Of a DNA stretch of 9,458 nucleotides, positions 1-6,525 are shown piece by piece. Numbering within the stretch: the first letter of the stretch is position 1; the number at the start of each line of letters is the position of its first letter. Made by a program: the position numbers and the translations under genes. The notes under the pieces are model-generated. The model saw only the letters and a program-made list of their open reading frames with translations. It was not told the origin of the DNA and did no database searches. The stretch is from Methanomassiliicoccus sp. UBA386 (lineage in GTDB: Archaea > Thermoplasmatota > Thermoplasmata > Methanomassiliicoccales > Methanomassiliicoccaceae): positions 15,424-24,881 of the forward strand of contig DAGU01000078.1 of NCBI GenBank assembly GCA_002498285.1, written 5' to 3'.

Positions 1-1184
1 TCGATCACGCGGTCCCTCTCGGCCGCGGCGTGCTCCTTGGTATCGCGGTCCTTGACCAGCTCAATGGCCTGCATCAGGCCCAGGCCGCGGACGTCGCCGA
101 TCACCTCGTGCCGCTCGGCCATCTCCAGCAGTCGCTTGCGGAGATGATCGCCGAGCGAGGTCGCCCTGTCAAGAAGATGTTCATCATCGATCACGTCCAG
201 GGTGGCCAGCGCCGACGCGCAGGCAAGCAGGTTGCCGCCCATGGTGTTGGAGTGCGCCCCCCGCCCCATGTCCAGGCGGGCCGGGAACACAGTGGCGCCT
301 ATGGGGAGGCCGGACCCCAGGGCCTTGGCCGTGCACAGGACGTCGGGTACGACGTCGAAGTGCTCCACCCCCCACATCCTTCCGGTGCGGCCCATGCCAG
401 CCTGGACCTCGTCGTCCACCAGCAGGATCCCGTACCGCCGGCAGATCGAGGCGATCTCCTTCACGAACCCCGGCGGCGGGACGATATAGCCGCCCTCGCC
501 CTGCACCGGCTCCATGAACAGGGCCGAAACCTCCTCGGGCGGAACGTTGGTCTGAAAGTAAACCTCCTCGATGACGCGGGCGCAGTGGGCCCCGCAGGAG
601 GCGGGCTCCATTCCGTAAGCGCACCGATAGCAATACGCGTAGGGCACGTGGACCGCCCCCGGGACGGTGGGGAAGAACCTTTCCCGATGAGAGGGCCTGC
701 TCGCCGTGAGCGACAGGGAACCCATCGTCCGTCCGTGGAAGGAACCCAGGAAGGCGATGAAGCGCCCCCGGCCGGTGTTCCAGCGGGCCAGCTTCATGGC
801 GGCTTCGATGCTCTCGGCGCCGCTGTTGCTAAAGAACACCTTCCTCTCGCACTTTCCCGGCACGGATCCCGCCAGGCGGCGGGCCAGATCGACCTGGCCG
901 GAGTAATAGAAGTCGGTCCCGGCGAAATGAAAGAGCCGCTCGGACTGCTCCTTCACGGCCCTCACCACCCGCGGATGGCCGTGGCCTACGTTCAGCACCG
1001 AGATCCCGCTGGCGAAGTCTATGAGGTCGTTGCCGTCCACGTCCCTCACCACTCCCCCGGCGGCGCTCTCGGCCACCACTGGAGAGGTCTTGGTCGAGGT
1101 CGCCACGTACCTGTGGTCCTGCTCCACCACCTCGCGGGCACGGGGCCCAGGAGGCTCTACCACGATGTTGACGTATCTTGGCAT
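1..1184 (-). CDS. Class III PLP-dependent aminotransferase, ornithine/4-aminobutyrate aminotransferase-like (partial, C-terminus beyond window)
   Basis: Fold-type I, PLP-dependent class III aminotransferase, cytosolic; 394 residues are visible and the C-terminus lies beyond the left edge (family members are usually about 430-450). The N-terminus MPRYVNIVVEPPGPRA resembles archaeal ornithine aminotransferase and broad amino-acid racemase proteins of Thermococcales. The family hallmarks follow in order: VFFSNSGAES (PLP phosphate loop), FHGRTMGSLSLT, EPVQGEGGYIVPP, VDDEVQAGMGRTG (the Asp contacting the PLP ring nitrogen), and TAKALGSGLP with Lys287 as Schiff-base lysine. Cys185, Cys188, Cys197 and Cys201 form a C-x2-C-x8-C-x3-C cluster that may bind a metal. 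The ATG at 1184 is chosen because AGGGGAG lies about 5 bases upstream and homologues begin here; an in-frame ATG at 1223 is possible. The gene is separate from the arg operon and distinct from argD. Substrate (ornithine, 4-aminobutyrate or a racemase substrate) cannot be settled from sequence. Confidence 0.88.
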   Translation of the reverse strand, partial: MPRYVNIVVEPPGPRAREVVEQDHRYVATSTKTSPVVAESAAGGVVRDVDGNDLIDFASGISVLNVGHGHPRVVRAVKEQSERLFHFAGTDFYYSGQVDLARRLAGSVPGKCERKVFFSNSGAESIEAAMKLARWNTGRGRFIAFLGSFHGRTMGSLSLTASRPSHRERFFPTVPGAVHVPYAYCYRCAYGMEPASCGAHCARVIEEVYFQTNVPPEEVSALFMEPVQGEGGYIVPPPGFVKEIASICRRYGILLVDDEVQAGMGRTGRMWGVEHFDVVPDVLCTAKALGSGLPIGATVFPARLDMGRGAHSNTMGGNLLACASALATLDVIDDEHLLDRATSLGDHLRKRLLEMAERHEVIGDVRGLGLMQAIELVKDRDTKEHAAAERDRVI

Positions 1185-1210
1185 GATCTCTCCCCTGGCT
1201 ATCGTCCCGT

Positions 1211-1220
1211 CATTATATCG
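1211..1220. promoter_or_regulatory. Possible shared TATA-like element between divergent genes
   Basis: CATTATATCG on the plus strand reads CGATATAATG on the minus strand, so the same AT-rich patch could serve either direction. Towards the aminotransferase it lies about 30 bases before the ATG at 1184. Towards the surface protein it would place a transcript start near 1240. A second weak AT-rich candidate for the plus strand is CAAATACT around 1250. Prediction from spacing and composition only. Confidence 0.35.
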
Positions 1221-1285
1221 CATTTGGGGCCGGCGGCGTGTCAAACCCTTCAAATACTGCCTGCTCCAACAGCGAACAGGGGAAG

Positions 1286-2428
1286 ATGGCCGAGCGGTCC
1301 GCAGGATCATGGATAGTTGCATTTCTCATACTGGGACTGTTCATGGCAGTGGCAGCGATAACGCCGTCCGCGATTCCAGACCTTGATTCGGGAGGCGACA
1401 CCGGCGCGGTCCGGGAGAAGACCGACTATAAGCGGCCTGTCCTGAGCCCCTTGGCGGACAAGATGACGGAGGGCGAGGAGCTGGTCATGCGCCTCACCTC
1501 CGAGCCAGAGAGGGGGTTCCTGGTGGAGGGAGGCAGCTGGGTATGGACCTTCAGCCTGGAAGGGGGCCTGGCCACTGGCGACGCCACCATCCGGTATGGA
1601 GGGGACAGGTACGTGGCATGGATGTCCGCCCCCGGCTCAAGCGCCATCGCCGGTTTTGGACCGAGATTCATGCAGGGCCCCAGCTCTGCCATGTCGCGGG
1701 CCGAGGCGGAGATAGATCTCAACATACTCAAACCGGGGGCCTACACGTTCAAGGCATGGATCATGGACCAGGGGGGCATGGGGGCCGGCATGCCCAGTTC
1801 CGCCTCGCCCCTGGCCCGCAGCGCCGATCTCAGCGTCAAGCTGACGGTCGACAGCGCCGAGGAGCCGTTCGTCAGGATCGAGCAGACCCTTACGGGGCCG
1901 TCGGGCGTGCAGGAGCGCAACCGCTACATGGAACTCAAGGTTGTAGACAAGGCCGACCGCGGCGACACCGATTGGTCCGGAACGGTGGTCGATCACATCG
2001 CCATCGAGAAGGAGGGAATCATGGTCTCCGACGTTACTGGAAGGACCTCCTCCCCGTTGTCGACCATCCGGTGGGAGCAGCAGGACGACCGCATAGTAGG
2101 CCGCCTGAAAACCACCTCGCCTTTTTCGGGCAGGGCGGAGCTGACCGAGTGGAGCATTGATGTTCAGCTGCGGTTCGCGGTGGGCGGCACATACAATGTC
2201 ATCACCTGGGCAACGGATAGGGGCAGTGGGGACATCGTATCCGGCATATCATCCATAACCATCCAGGTGGAGATGCCGGAGCCAGAGCCTGAACCGGCCC
2301 CGGGGCCGGAACCTGAGCCGGAGGACCCCAACTCCACCGCCGATCCCCTTCTCCCACGGCTGTTCGACCCGGCCTCGCCCATGGTCATAATACCATCCGA
2401 CGGCGCGGCCGTGGCGACTAGGGATTGA
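1286..2428 (+). CDS. Unknown membrane-anchored or secreted beta-rich protein with Pro-Glu-rich C-terminal tail
   Basis: I do not recognise this 380-residue protein. Residues 1-8 (MAERSAGS) are a short basic start. A hydrophobic stretch at about 9-25 (WIVAFLILGLFMAVAAI) is a signal peptide or signal anchor, so the rest should lie outside the cytoplasm. Residues about 50-325 alternate hydrophobic and polar positions with many Gly, Ser and Thr, as in beta-sandwich surface proteins; a Gly/Met-rich loop (MDQGGMGAGMP) lies in the first half. Residues 330-348 are a Pro-Glu repeat (PEPEPEPAPGPEPEPEDP), followed by a tail with no second membrane segment or clear sorting signal. The ATG at 1286 is chosen because GGGGA precedes it and it puts the basic residue and hydrophobic core where a signal peptide needs them. 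A GTG at 1238 would add 16 residues and could be leaderless. It ends 16 bases from the convergent regulator gene. Confidence 0.72.
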   Translation: MAERSAGSWIVAFLILGLFMAVAAITPSAIPDLDSGGDTGAVREKTDYKRPVLSPLADKMTEGEELVMRLTSEPERGFLVEGGSWVWTFSLEGGLATGDATIRYGGDRYVAWMSAPGSSAIAGFGPRFMQGPSSAMSRAEAEIDLNILKPGAYTFKAWIMDQGGMGAGMPSSASPLARSADLSVKLTVDSAEEPFVRIEQTLTGPSGVQERNRYMELKVVDKADRGDTDWSGTVVDHIAIEKEGIMVSDVTGRTSSPLSTIRWEQQDDRIVGRLKTTSPFSGRAELTEWSIDVQLRFAVGGTYNVITWATDRGSGDIVSGISSITIQVEMPEPEPEPAPGPEPEPEDPNSTADPLLPRLFDPASPMVIIPSDGAAVATRD

Positions 2429-2444
2429 TGCTCAGCCGCCTGGA

Positions 2445-3128
2445 TCAGTCGCCAACGGTCATCCGCTCGGCGGAATCGATGCACCTGCTTAGGATGGAGT
2501 AGGCCTTCATCATGTCCTCCTCCTTGACGATGAAGATTGTGTCGGTGAAAACGCTCACCGATTCCACCACGTTAATGCCCCCCTCCGAGAGGTTGTTGGC
2601 CAGGTAGGCGTACACCCCGCTCGTCTCGGTGATGCGCTCCGGCGAACGCACCGAGATCTCCACCAGACCCATGCGGACCTTCAGTATGTTCTCCTGCCCC
2701 ACCAGCGACACCACCTCGTTCTTGAGCTTCTCATCGGAGATGATGGTTATGGCATGGGTTCCCTGAATGATCTGCATGATGCTCTTCTCGTTGAGCAGCT
2801 TCTTGAAGATGACCTCGAGGCGATGAAGGACCGTCCAGTCGTTCTTGGCAGTGATGATGGCGATCCTGGTCTTCAGTTCCAGGCGGGAGTCTCGCAGAAC
2901 GCGGAGGATCTCGCCCTCATGGTCCTGGTGGCCCAGCTTGACGGCGTACCGGCGGCATGCGATCATGACCGCCTCCTCGTTCCCGATGCCCAGCTCCCTC
3001 ATGATGAGCCGGGCCAACGAGGAGTAGTTGATCAGGTCCTTTGAGATGCAGTCCTTGACGCTGGGATGGGCATCTATATACATGCGTGTTCTTTCTGCGA
3101 TGCTCTCCCGGGGGGCGTCCTTCTTCAT
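2445..3128 (-). CDS. ACT-domain regulator of amino acid metabolism (COG2150-like)
   Basis: The 227-residue cytosolic protein resembles the archaeal family annotated as predicted regulators of amino acid metabolism with an ACT domain (COG2150). Residues about 8-65, with the HPSVKDCISKDLINYSSLAR segment, form a helical region typical of this family that may be helix-turn-helix-like. Residues about 87-150 look like a first, diverged alpha/beta ACT-like unit. Residues about 155-215 look like an aspartokinase-type ACT unit (SGVYAYLANNLSEGGINVVE then VSVFTDTIFIV). ACT units commonly bind amino acids and change oligomeric state, so a ligand-sensing role is likely, but neither ligand nor target is shown. 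No enzyme domain is present. The ATG at 3128 has only a weak Shine-Dalgarno (GGAA), but a TATA-like box 26 bases upstream suggests a nearly leaderless message. It is divergent from a membrane-protein pair and about 1.4 kb from the arg operon. Confidence 0.78.
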   Translation of the reverse strand: MKKDAPRESIAERTRMYIDAHPSVKDCISKDLINYSSLARLIMRELGIGNEEAVMIACRRYAVKLGHQDHEGEILRVLRDSRLELKTRIAIITAKNDWTVLHRLEVIFKKLLNEKSIMQIIQGTHAITIISDEKLKNEVVSLVGQENILKVRMGLVEISVRSPERITETSGVYAYLANNLSEGGINVVESVSVFTDTIFIVKEEDMMKAYSILSRCIDSAERMTVGD

Positions 3129-3153
3129 GCGTTCCGACGGATATCAGACAGGG

Positions 3154-3161
3154 TTATTAAA
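3154..3161 (-). promoter_or_regulatory. TATA-like box for the ACT-domain regulator gene
   Basis: On the minus strand this reads TTTAATAA and ends 25 bases before the ATG at 3128, which would place transcription within a few bases of the start codon. The same AT-rich patch could also serve the plus strand. Confidence 0.45.
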
Positions 3162-3170
3162 CTCTTTTAC

Positions 3171-3197
3171 ACAAGTTCTCGCTGGCTTGTCAAGAAC
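3171..3197. repeat. Overlapping short inverted repeats in divergent intergenic region
   Basis: ACAAG (3171-3175) is complementary to CTTGT (3186-3190), and GTTCT (3175-3179) to AGAAC (3193-3197). The arms interleave, so they cannot both pair as one hairpin. The site lies just upstream of the regulator's TATA-like box, between the divergent promoters, and could be a binding site for a dimeric protein. Arms of 5 bases can arise by chance. Confidence 0.25.
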
Positions 3198-3248
3198 ATC
3201 CGCGCCCCCATGCGATGAAATAGTAGGCTGCCGTTCCCTTAGGATGAT

Positions 3249-3872
3249 TTGAGCACCGAGAACGTCTACCGGAACATCAACGGCCTGAGGGCCAAGATCG
3301 CCTTCAGCGTCCTCCTTCTGCTGCTCGTGGCAGCACTGTTAAGGGCCATCCTGATAGGCCACATATTCTGGTCGCTGATCGCGATCTGGATACTGTCCAT
3401 CATGTTGGCCCCGGAGTTCGGGGACGCCATCCTATCGCAGGGACGGCCCCTGGCCGGCACCATAGCGTCCGCCAGCCTGTTCGTCCTCTACCTATTCCTC
3501 GGGCCTGCCCGGCCAAGCGTCACGGACCTCAACAGCATGCTGTGGGCCATCCCTGGGAACATGACGGTGTTCGGGCTGGTGCTCACCACCCTCCTTGTCG
3601 TTAACGAGAGGGGGCGGGGCCACATGGCCAGACAGTTCCTCATGGTGGTGACGCTCATCTCGTACATGACGGTGATCCTATTGCAGGGGCCGATCGATCA
3701 CTACATGGGCATGCTGTTCAGCCGGCAGATGGTGCCCGGGAACGATGAGTTCATGCGCTATTTCATGGTCAGCACCGCGGTCGGTATCGCCCTGGCATAC
3801 GCCATGGTAAGGTACATGAGCAGGCATGCGGGCAGTAAGATCAACCCGGGCGGCGTGGATTGGGAGGGATGA
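3249..3872 (+). CDS. Six-TM membrane protein, possible degenerate YjdF/DUF2238-like paralogue of the next gene
   Basis: A 207-residue integral membrane protein with about six hydrophobic segments (residues about 16-35, 38-55, 69-86, 101-118, 128-146, 172-189) and a short polar C-terminus. No enzyme family is recognised with confidence. It ends one base before the next gene's ATG, so the two are almost certainly cotranscribed. Both proteins are about 208 residues and share an Asp-His-x2-Gly motif (here D150-H151) and a YMSR ending to the last TM segment (here 189-192). From M169 to R192 an ungapped match to residues 161-184 of the neighbour has 7 identities in 24. This protein lacks the neighbour's WWDxxxH and membrane glutamates. 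The TTG start at 3249 is the only sensible one: an in-frame TAG sits at 3240, AGGATGAT lies just upstream, and the next Met falls inside TM2. Confidence 0.68.
   Translation: MSTENVYRNINGLRAKIAFSVLLLLLVAALLRAILIGHIFWSLIAIWILSIMLAPEFGDAILSQGRPLAGTIASASLFVLYLFLGPARPSVTDLNSMLWAIPGNMTVFGLVLTTLLVVNERGRGHMARQFLMVVTLISYMTVILLQGPIDHYMGMLFSRQMVPGNDEFMRYFMVSTAVGIALAYAMVRYMSRHAGSKINPGGVDWEG
3862..3867 (+). promoter_or_regulatory. Ribosome binding site deciding the start of the second membrane protein
   Basis: GGGAGG sits 6 bases before the ATG at 3874 and overlaps the last codons of the upstream gene. It favours this start over an in-frame ATG at 3826, which would overlap the upstream coding region by 47 bases. 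Confidence 0.7.
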
Positions 3873-3873
3873 C

Positions 3874-4503
3874 ATGCGTAACAAGGGGATGTTCATCATC
3901 GTGGCGTCGGCCATCGCCCTGGCGGTCATGATGACCCTCAGCTTATTGTCGGGCGACAGGTATTCTTACAGCACCCAGCTGTTCAGCATCCTCCTGCTGG
4001 CCATCCCCGCCTGGTGCCTCAGGCATGATGTCATGGTCCTGCCGTGGCCCATCCTGACGGGTATCGGCCTGGCGCTGTTCCTGCACAGCCTGGGCCTGGT
4101 GACCCATCTGTACAACACCACCAACTGGTGGGACAGCATAACGCACTTCGTCTCCGGCATAACCGTCGCCTCCCTGGCAGCCATCGCCCTCATCATGGTC
4201 ATCGTGTTCTCCGAGAAGACCAGGGTGCCCGTGACCTGGGTGCCGTTCCTCATATTCGTCTCGGTGCTGTCCATGGAAGGGGTGTGGGAGATACTAGAGT
4301 TCTCTCTGGACCATATCATAGGAACGGGGATGCAGCATGGGCTGGAAGACACCATGAAGGATATCGTGGCGAACTCTTTGTCGGGCATCGTCGCCGGTCT
4401 GGGCTTCGCCTATTACATGTCCAGGGCGTCGCTCTGCCAGCTGGTGGACGGCCTCAAGGTGGAAGGCCTCGTGGAGTGGTCCCGCCGCACCTTCTCTGAC
4501 TGA
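3874..4503 (+). CDS. YjdF/DUF2238-like integral membrane protein
   Basis: A 209-residue membrane protein with about six hydrophobic segments (residues about 6-26, 34-50, 59-79, 92-112, 120-140, 165-182). Its polar residues inside or beside the membrane resemble the YjdF (DUF2238) membrane family: NWWDSITHF with D87 and H91; MEGVWEILEFSLDH with E135, E139, E142, D146 and H147; and DTMKDIVAN with D159, D163 and N167. This Asp/His/Glu pattern might indicate metal binding or catalysis, but no function is established for the family as far as I know. The ATG at 3874 is supported by GGGAGG 6 bases upstream and lies one base after the preceding gene's stop. The soluble tail (about 185-209) is mildly charged. 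The gene ends 3 bases from the convergent argD stop, leaving no room for separate terminators. Confidence 0.72.
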   Translation: MRNKGMFIIVASAIALAVMMTLSLLSGDRYSYSTQLFSILLLAIPAWCLRHDVMVLPWPILTGIGLALFLHSLGLVTHLYNTTNWWDSITHFVSGITVASLAAIALIMVIVFSEKTRVPVTWVPFLIFVSVLSMEGVWEILEFSLDHIIGTGMQHGLEDTMKDIVANSLSGIVAGLGFAYYMSRASLCQLVDGLKVEGLVEWSRRTFSD

Positions 4504-4506
4504 TGC

Positions 4507-5685
4507 TCAGGACAGGAAGCTCTCCAGGACGTCGTTGAACGCCTTCATAGAGCCGTCGCTCAGGATGAGTGGGGGGATCAGCCGTACGACCGAACCGGCG
4601 CACACGTTAATGAGGATCCCGTTCTCGAGAGCCTTCGCCTGCAGCCTCTTGGCATCCCCTCCCATCTCCAGCCCGATGATGAGCCCGCGGCCCCGCACTG
4701 CCCTTATGCGCCCCCCGGAACGGGTGGCGATATCGCGGAGCTGCTCCATCCACCGGCCTCCCTTCTCGGCCACCTGGATGTCCATCTTTTCCTCGCGCAT
4801 GGTCTCCACCACGGTCCTGGCTATCGCGGTCCCCAGCGGATTTCCGCCAAAGGTGGTGCCGTGGGAGCCGGGAACGAAGGTCGACGCCACCTCCTTCGAC
4901 GCGACGATGGCCCCTATGGGATAGCCGTTCCCGAGGGCCTTTGCCAAACTAATGATGTCCGGAACAACGTCGTAATGCTGGAAGCCGAAGAAGCGGCCGG
5001 TCCGGCATAATCCGGTCTGTACCTCATCACATATGAGAAGGGCGCCATGCTCGTCGCAGAGATCGCGGGCGGTGCGGAAGAACTCCCGCTCCGCCGGGAT
5101 GACGCCGCCCTCGCCCTGGATCGGCTCCAGGATAACGGCCGCGGTGTCCTTCGTCACCGCCCCCTTGAGCTGTTCCACGCTGCCGTAGTCAATAAGGTCG
5201 ACCGCTCCCGACAGCAGGGGCTCGAACCCGCTCTGGTACTTCTTCTGCCCGGTGACGGAGAGGGCAGCGGCCGTCCGGCCGTGGAACGAGTTGTACGTCG
5301 AGACGACCCTGGAGCGGCAGGTGTGCTTGAAAGCGAGCTTCAGCGCCGCCTCGTTCGCCTCCGCTCCGCTATTGACGAAGAGGACCGACGAGAGTGGCTT
5401 CGGACATGTCGACGCTATGGCGGCAGCGGCCTCCGCCTGCTCCTTCACCAGGTACAGGTTGGAGACGTGCACCAGACGCTCGGACTGCTCCCGTATGGTA
5501 TGGGTGATCGCGGGATGCGCATATCCCAGCGAGTTGACGGCGATGCCGGCCACCATGTCGATGTACCGGCGGCCGTCCAGGTCATAGAGGAACTCCCTCT
5601 CGCCGCGTTCGAAGCACAGTTCCTGGCGTCCATAGTTCTGGAACAGGTGGGCCCGATCCAGCTCCTTCACTTGATCTAGTTTCAT
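4507..5685 (-). CDS. argD: N-acetylornithine aminotransferase
   Basis: The 392-residue PLP enzyme converts N-acetylglutamate 5-semialdehyde plus glutamate to N2-acetylornithine plus 2-oxoglutarate, the fourth acetylated step of arginine synthesis. Hallmarks: NSGAEANEAALK (105-116, PLP phosphate loop), FHGRT (134-138), EPIQGEGG (187-194), CDEVQTGLCRTG with D220 contacting the PLP ring, SLAKALGNGYP with Lys249 as Schiff-base lysine, TTFGGNPL (277-284), and a C-terminal VVRLIPPL with a conserved arginine. The length matches the family. It is the last gene of the argC-argJ-argB-argD operon; its ATG lies one base after the argB stop, with AGGGATGA inside the argB end as ribosome binding site. Such enzymes sometimes also serve lysine synthesis (DapC-like activity) or act with LysW-bound substrates, but the argCJB context supports acetylornithine as the main substrate. 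Confidence 0.95.
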   Translation of the reverse strand: MKLDQVKELDRAHLFQNYGRQELCFERGEREFLYDLDGRRYIDMVAGIAVNSLGYAHPAITHTIREQSERLVHVSNLYLVKEQAEAAAAIASTCPKPLSSVLFVNSGAEANEAALKLAFKHTCRSRVVSTYNSFHGRTAAALSVTGQKKYQSGFEPLLSGAVDLIDYGSVEQLKGAVTKDTAAVILEPIQGEGGVIPAEREFFRTARDLCDEHGALLICDEVQTGLCRTGRFFGFQHYDVVPDIISLAKALGNGYPIGAIVASKEVASTFVPGSHGTTFGGNPLGTAIARTVVETMREEKMDIQVAEKGGRWMEQLRDIATRSGGRIRAVRGRGLIIGLEMGGDAKRLQAKALENGILINVCAGSVVRLIPPLILSDGSMKAFNDVLESFLS

Positions 5686-5686
5686 G

Positions 5687-6517
5687 TCATCCCTGGGTTA
5701 CAGTGGTCCCTATGCGCTCCCGCCCGATGAGCTTGCGCACCATCGAGCCGGGGTCCCTTCCATTTAACATATGCACTACTGACACGCGATGCCGGATGGC
5801 GTCCCGGCATGCTTCCACCTTCGGTATCATTCCTCCGGTGATCACGCCCTGCGCGATCAGTTCATCGATCCCTTGGAACGTGATCTCATGCACCACCTCG
5901 GAGGAGCCTTCCCCCCCGCGCAGGATGCCTGGCACGTCGGTCAGGAGTACCATCGTCTCCGCCCCCGCGGCCTGCGCCACGAAGGCGGCCATGGTGTCGG
6001 CGTTGACGTTGTACCTGTAGCCCAGAGCATCGGCCCCTATGGGATAGACGACGGGGACCGCCCCGGCGCGCAGGGTCTCGTCGAGCCAGGCGCCGGAGAC
6101 GCCGATGACGTCCCCCACCCGGCCAAGGTCGACCTCCACATTCGTCCCGTTCTCGATGACGATCACGGGCGGCTTGCGCTTGCATACCACTCCGGCCTGG
6201 GCCGCCGAGGCGCCCACGGCGTTGATGCCTTTGGCGCGCAGCACGGCCACGGTGGCGGCGTTGATGCGGGACAGCACCTCCTCGGCGACGGTCAGCGCCG
6301 CTTCGTCGGTAACGCGCAGCCCGGCCGCCTTCCTTACCGGCATGCCGCGGACCTCCATCTCCTTGCTGATCTCCGGCCCTCCTCCGTGAACGAGGATGGG
6401 CCGATAGCCGCGGCCGATCAGCTCGCCGAGCTCGTCGGCGAAGCGTTCAAGGTCGCCCTGACCGCTTAGCGAGTTGCCCCCGAACTTTACCAGGATGCGG
6501 TGGAACATGGCGTTCAT
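5687..6517 (-). CDS. argB: Acetylglutamate kinase
   Basis: The 276-residue amino-acid kinase phosphorylates N-acetylglutamate with ATP to give N-acetylglutamyl-5-phosphate. Visible motifs: ILVKFGGNSL (K11), LVHGGGPEIS (substrate loop), LRVTDEAAL, YNVNADTMAA, VLLTDVPGIL (nucleotide side) and VITGGMIPKVEA (ATP lysine region), all as expected for ArgB rather than LysZ. The first strand starts within a few residues of the N-terminus, so the long N-terminal helix that mediates arginine inhibition in hexameric acetylglutamate kinases is missing; this enzyme is probably not inhibited by arginine in that way. The ATG at 6517 is chosen because AGGTG lies 5 bases upstream; a GTG at 6523 is in frame but overlaps that site, and a third option is the ATG at 6508. 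It begins 8 bases after the argJ stop and ends one base before argD. Confidence 0.95.
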   Translation of the reverse strand: MNAMFHRILVKFGGNSLSGQGDLERFADELGELIGRGYRPILVHGGGPEISKEMEVRGMPVRKAAGLRVTDEAALTVAEEVLSRINAATVAVLRAKGINAVGASAAQAGVVCKRKPPVIVIENGTNVEVDLGRVGDVIGVSGAWLDETLRAGAVPVVYPIGADALGYRYNVNADTMAAFVAQAAGAETMVLLTDVPGILRGGEGSSEVVHEITFQGIDELIAQGVITGGMIPKVEACRDAIRHRVSVVHMLNGRDPGSMVRKLIGRERIGTTVTQG

Positions 6518-6525
6518 TCCCACAC

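Noticed and set aside
30..1316. 428-codon open frame on the plus strand
   Set aside because: It lies opposite the class III aminotransferase, which has clear motifs throughout. The predicted protein is rich in His, Gly, Ala, Pro and Arg with no recognisable fold, typical of an antisense shadow in high-GC DNA.
1543..2160. 205-codon plus-strand frame inside the surface-protein gene
   Set aside because: Out-of-frame shadow rich in His, Gly, Arg and Gln; the overlapping frame has a signal-like N-terminus and normal composition.
2278..2334. Possible tandem DNA repeat or frameshift-prone tract
   Set aside because: The repetition is explained by codons for the Pro-Glu-rich linker; the reading frame continues intact on both sides.
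3129..3248. Small RNA or tRNA gene in the 120-base divergent gap
   Set aside because: No cloverleaf arms, no TTC-type loop and no conserved box signals are visible; the space is explained by two promoters.
3826..3873. Upstream ATG for the second membrane protein
   Set aside because: It would overlap the preceding gene by 47 bases and add a basic, non-conserved-looking stretch. The ATG at 3874 has a strong ribosome binding site at ideal spacing.
5047..5679. 210-codon and similar plus-strand open frames under argD and argB (also 5789-6469, 6716-7405)
   Set aside because: All are opposite well-supported arg genes and show low-complexity, Arg/Ala/Gly/Leu-rich or Ser/Ala/Thr/Pro-rich translations without family features.
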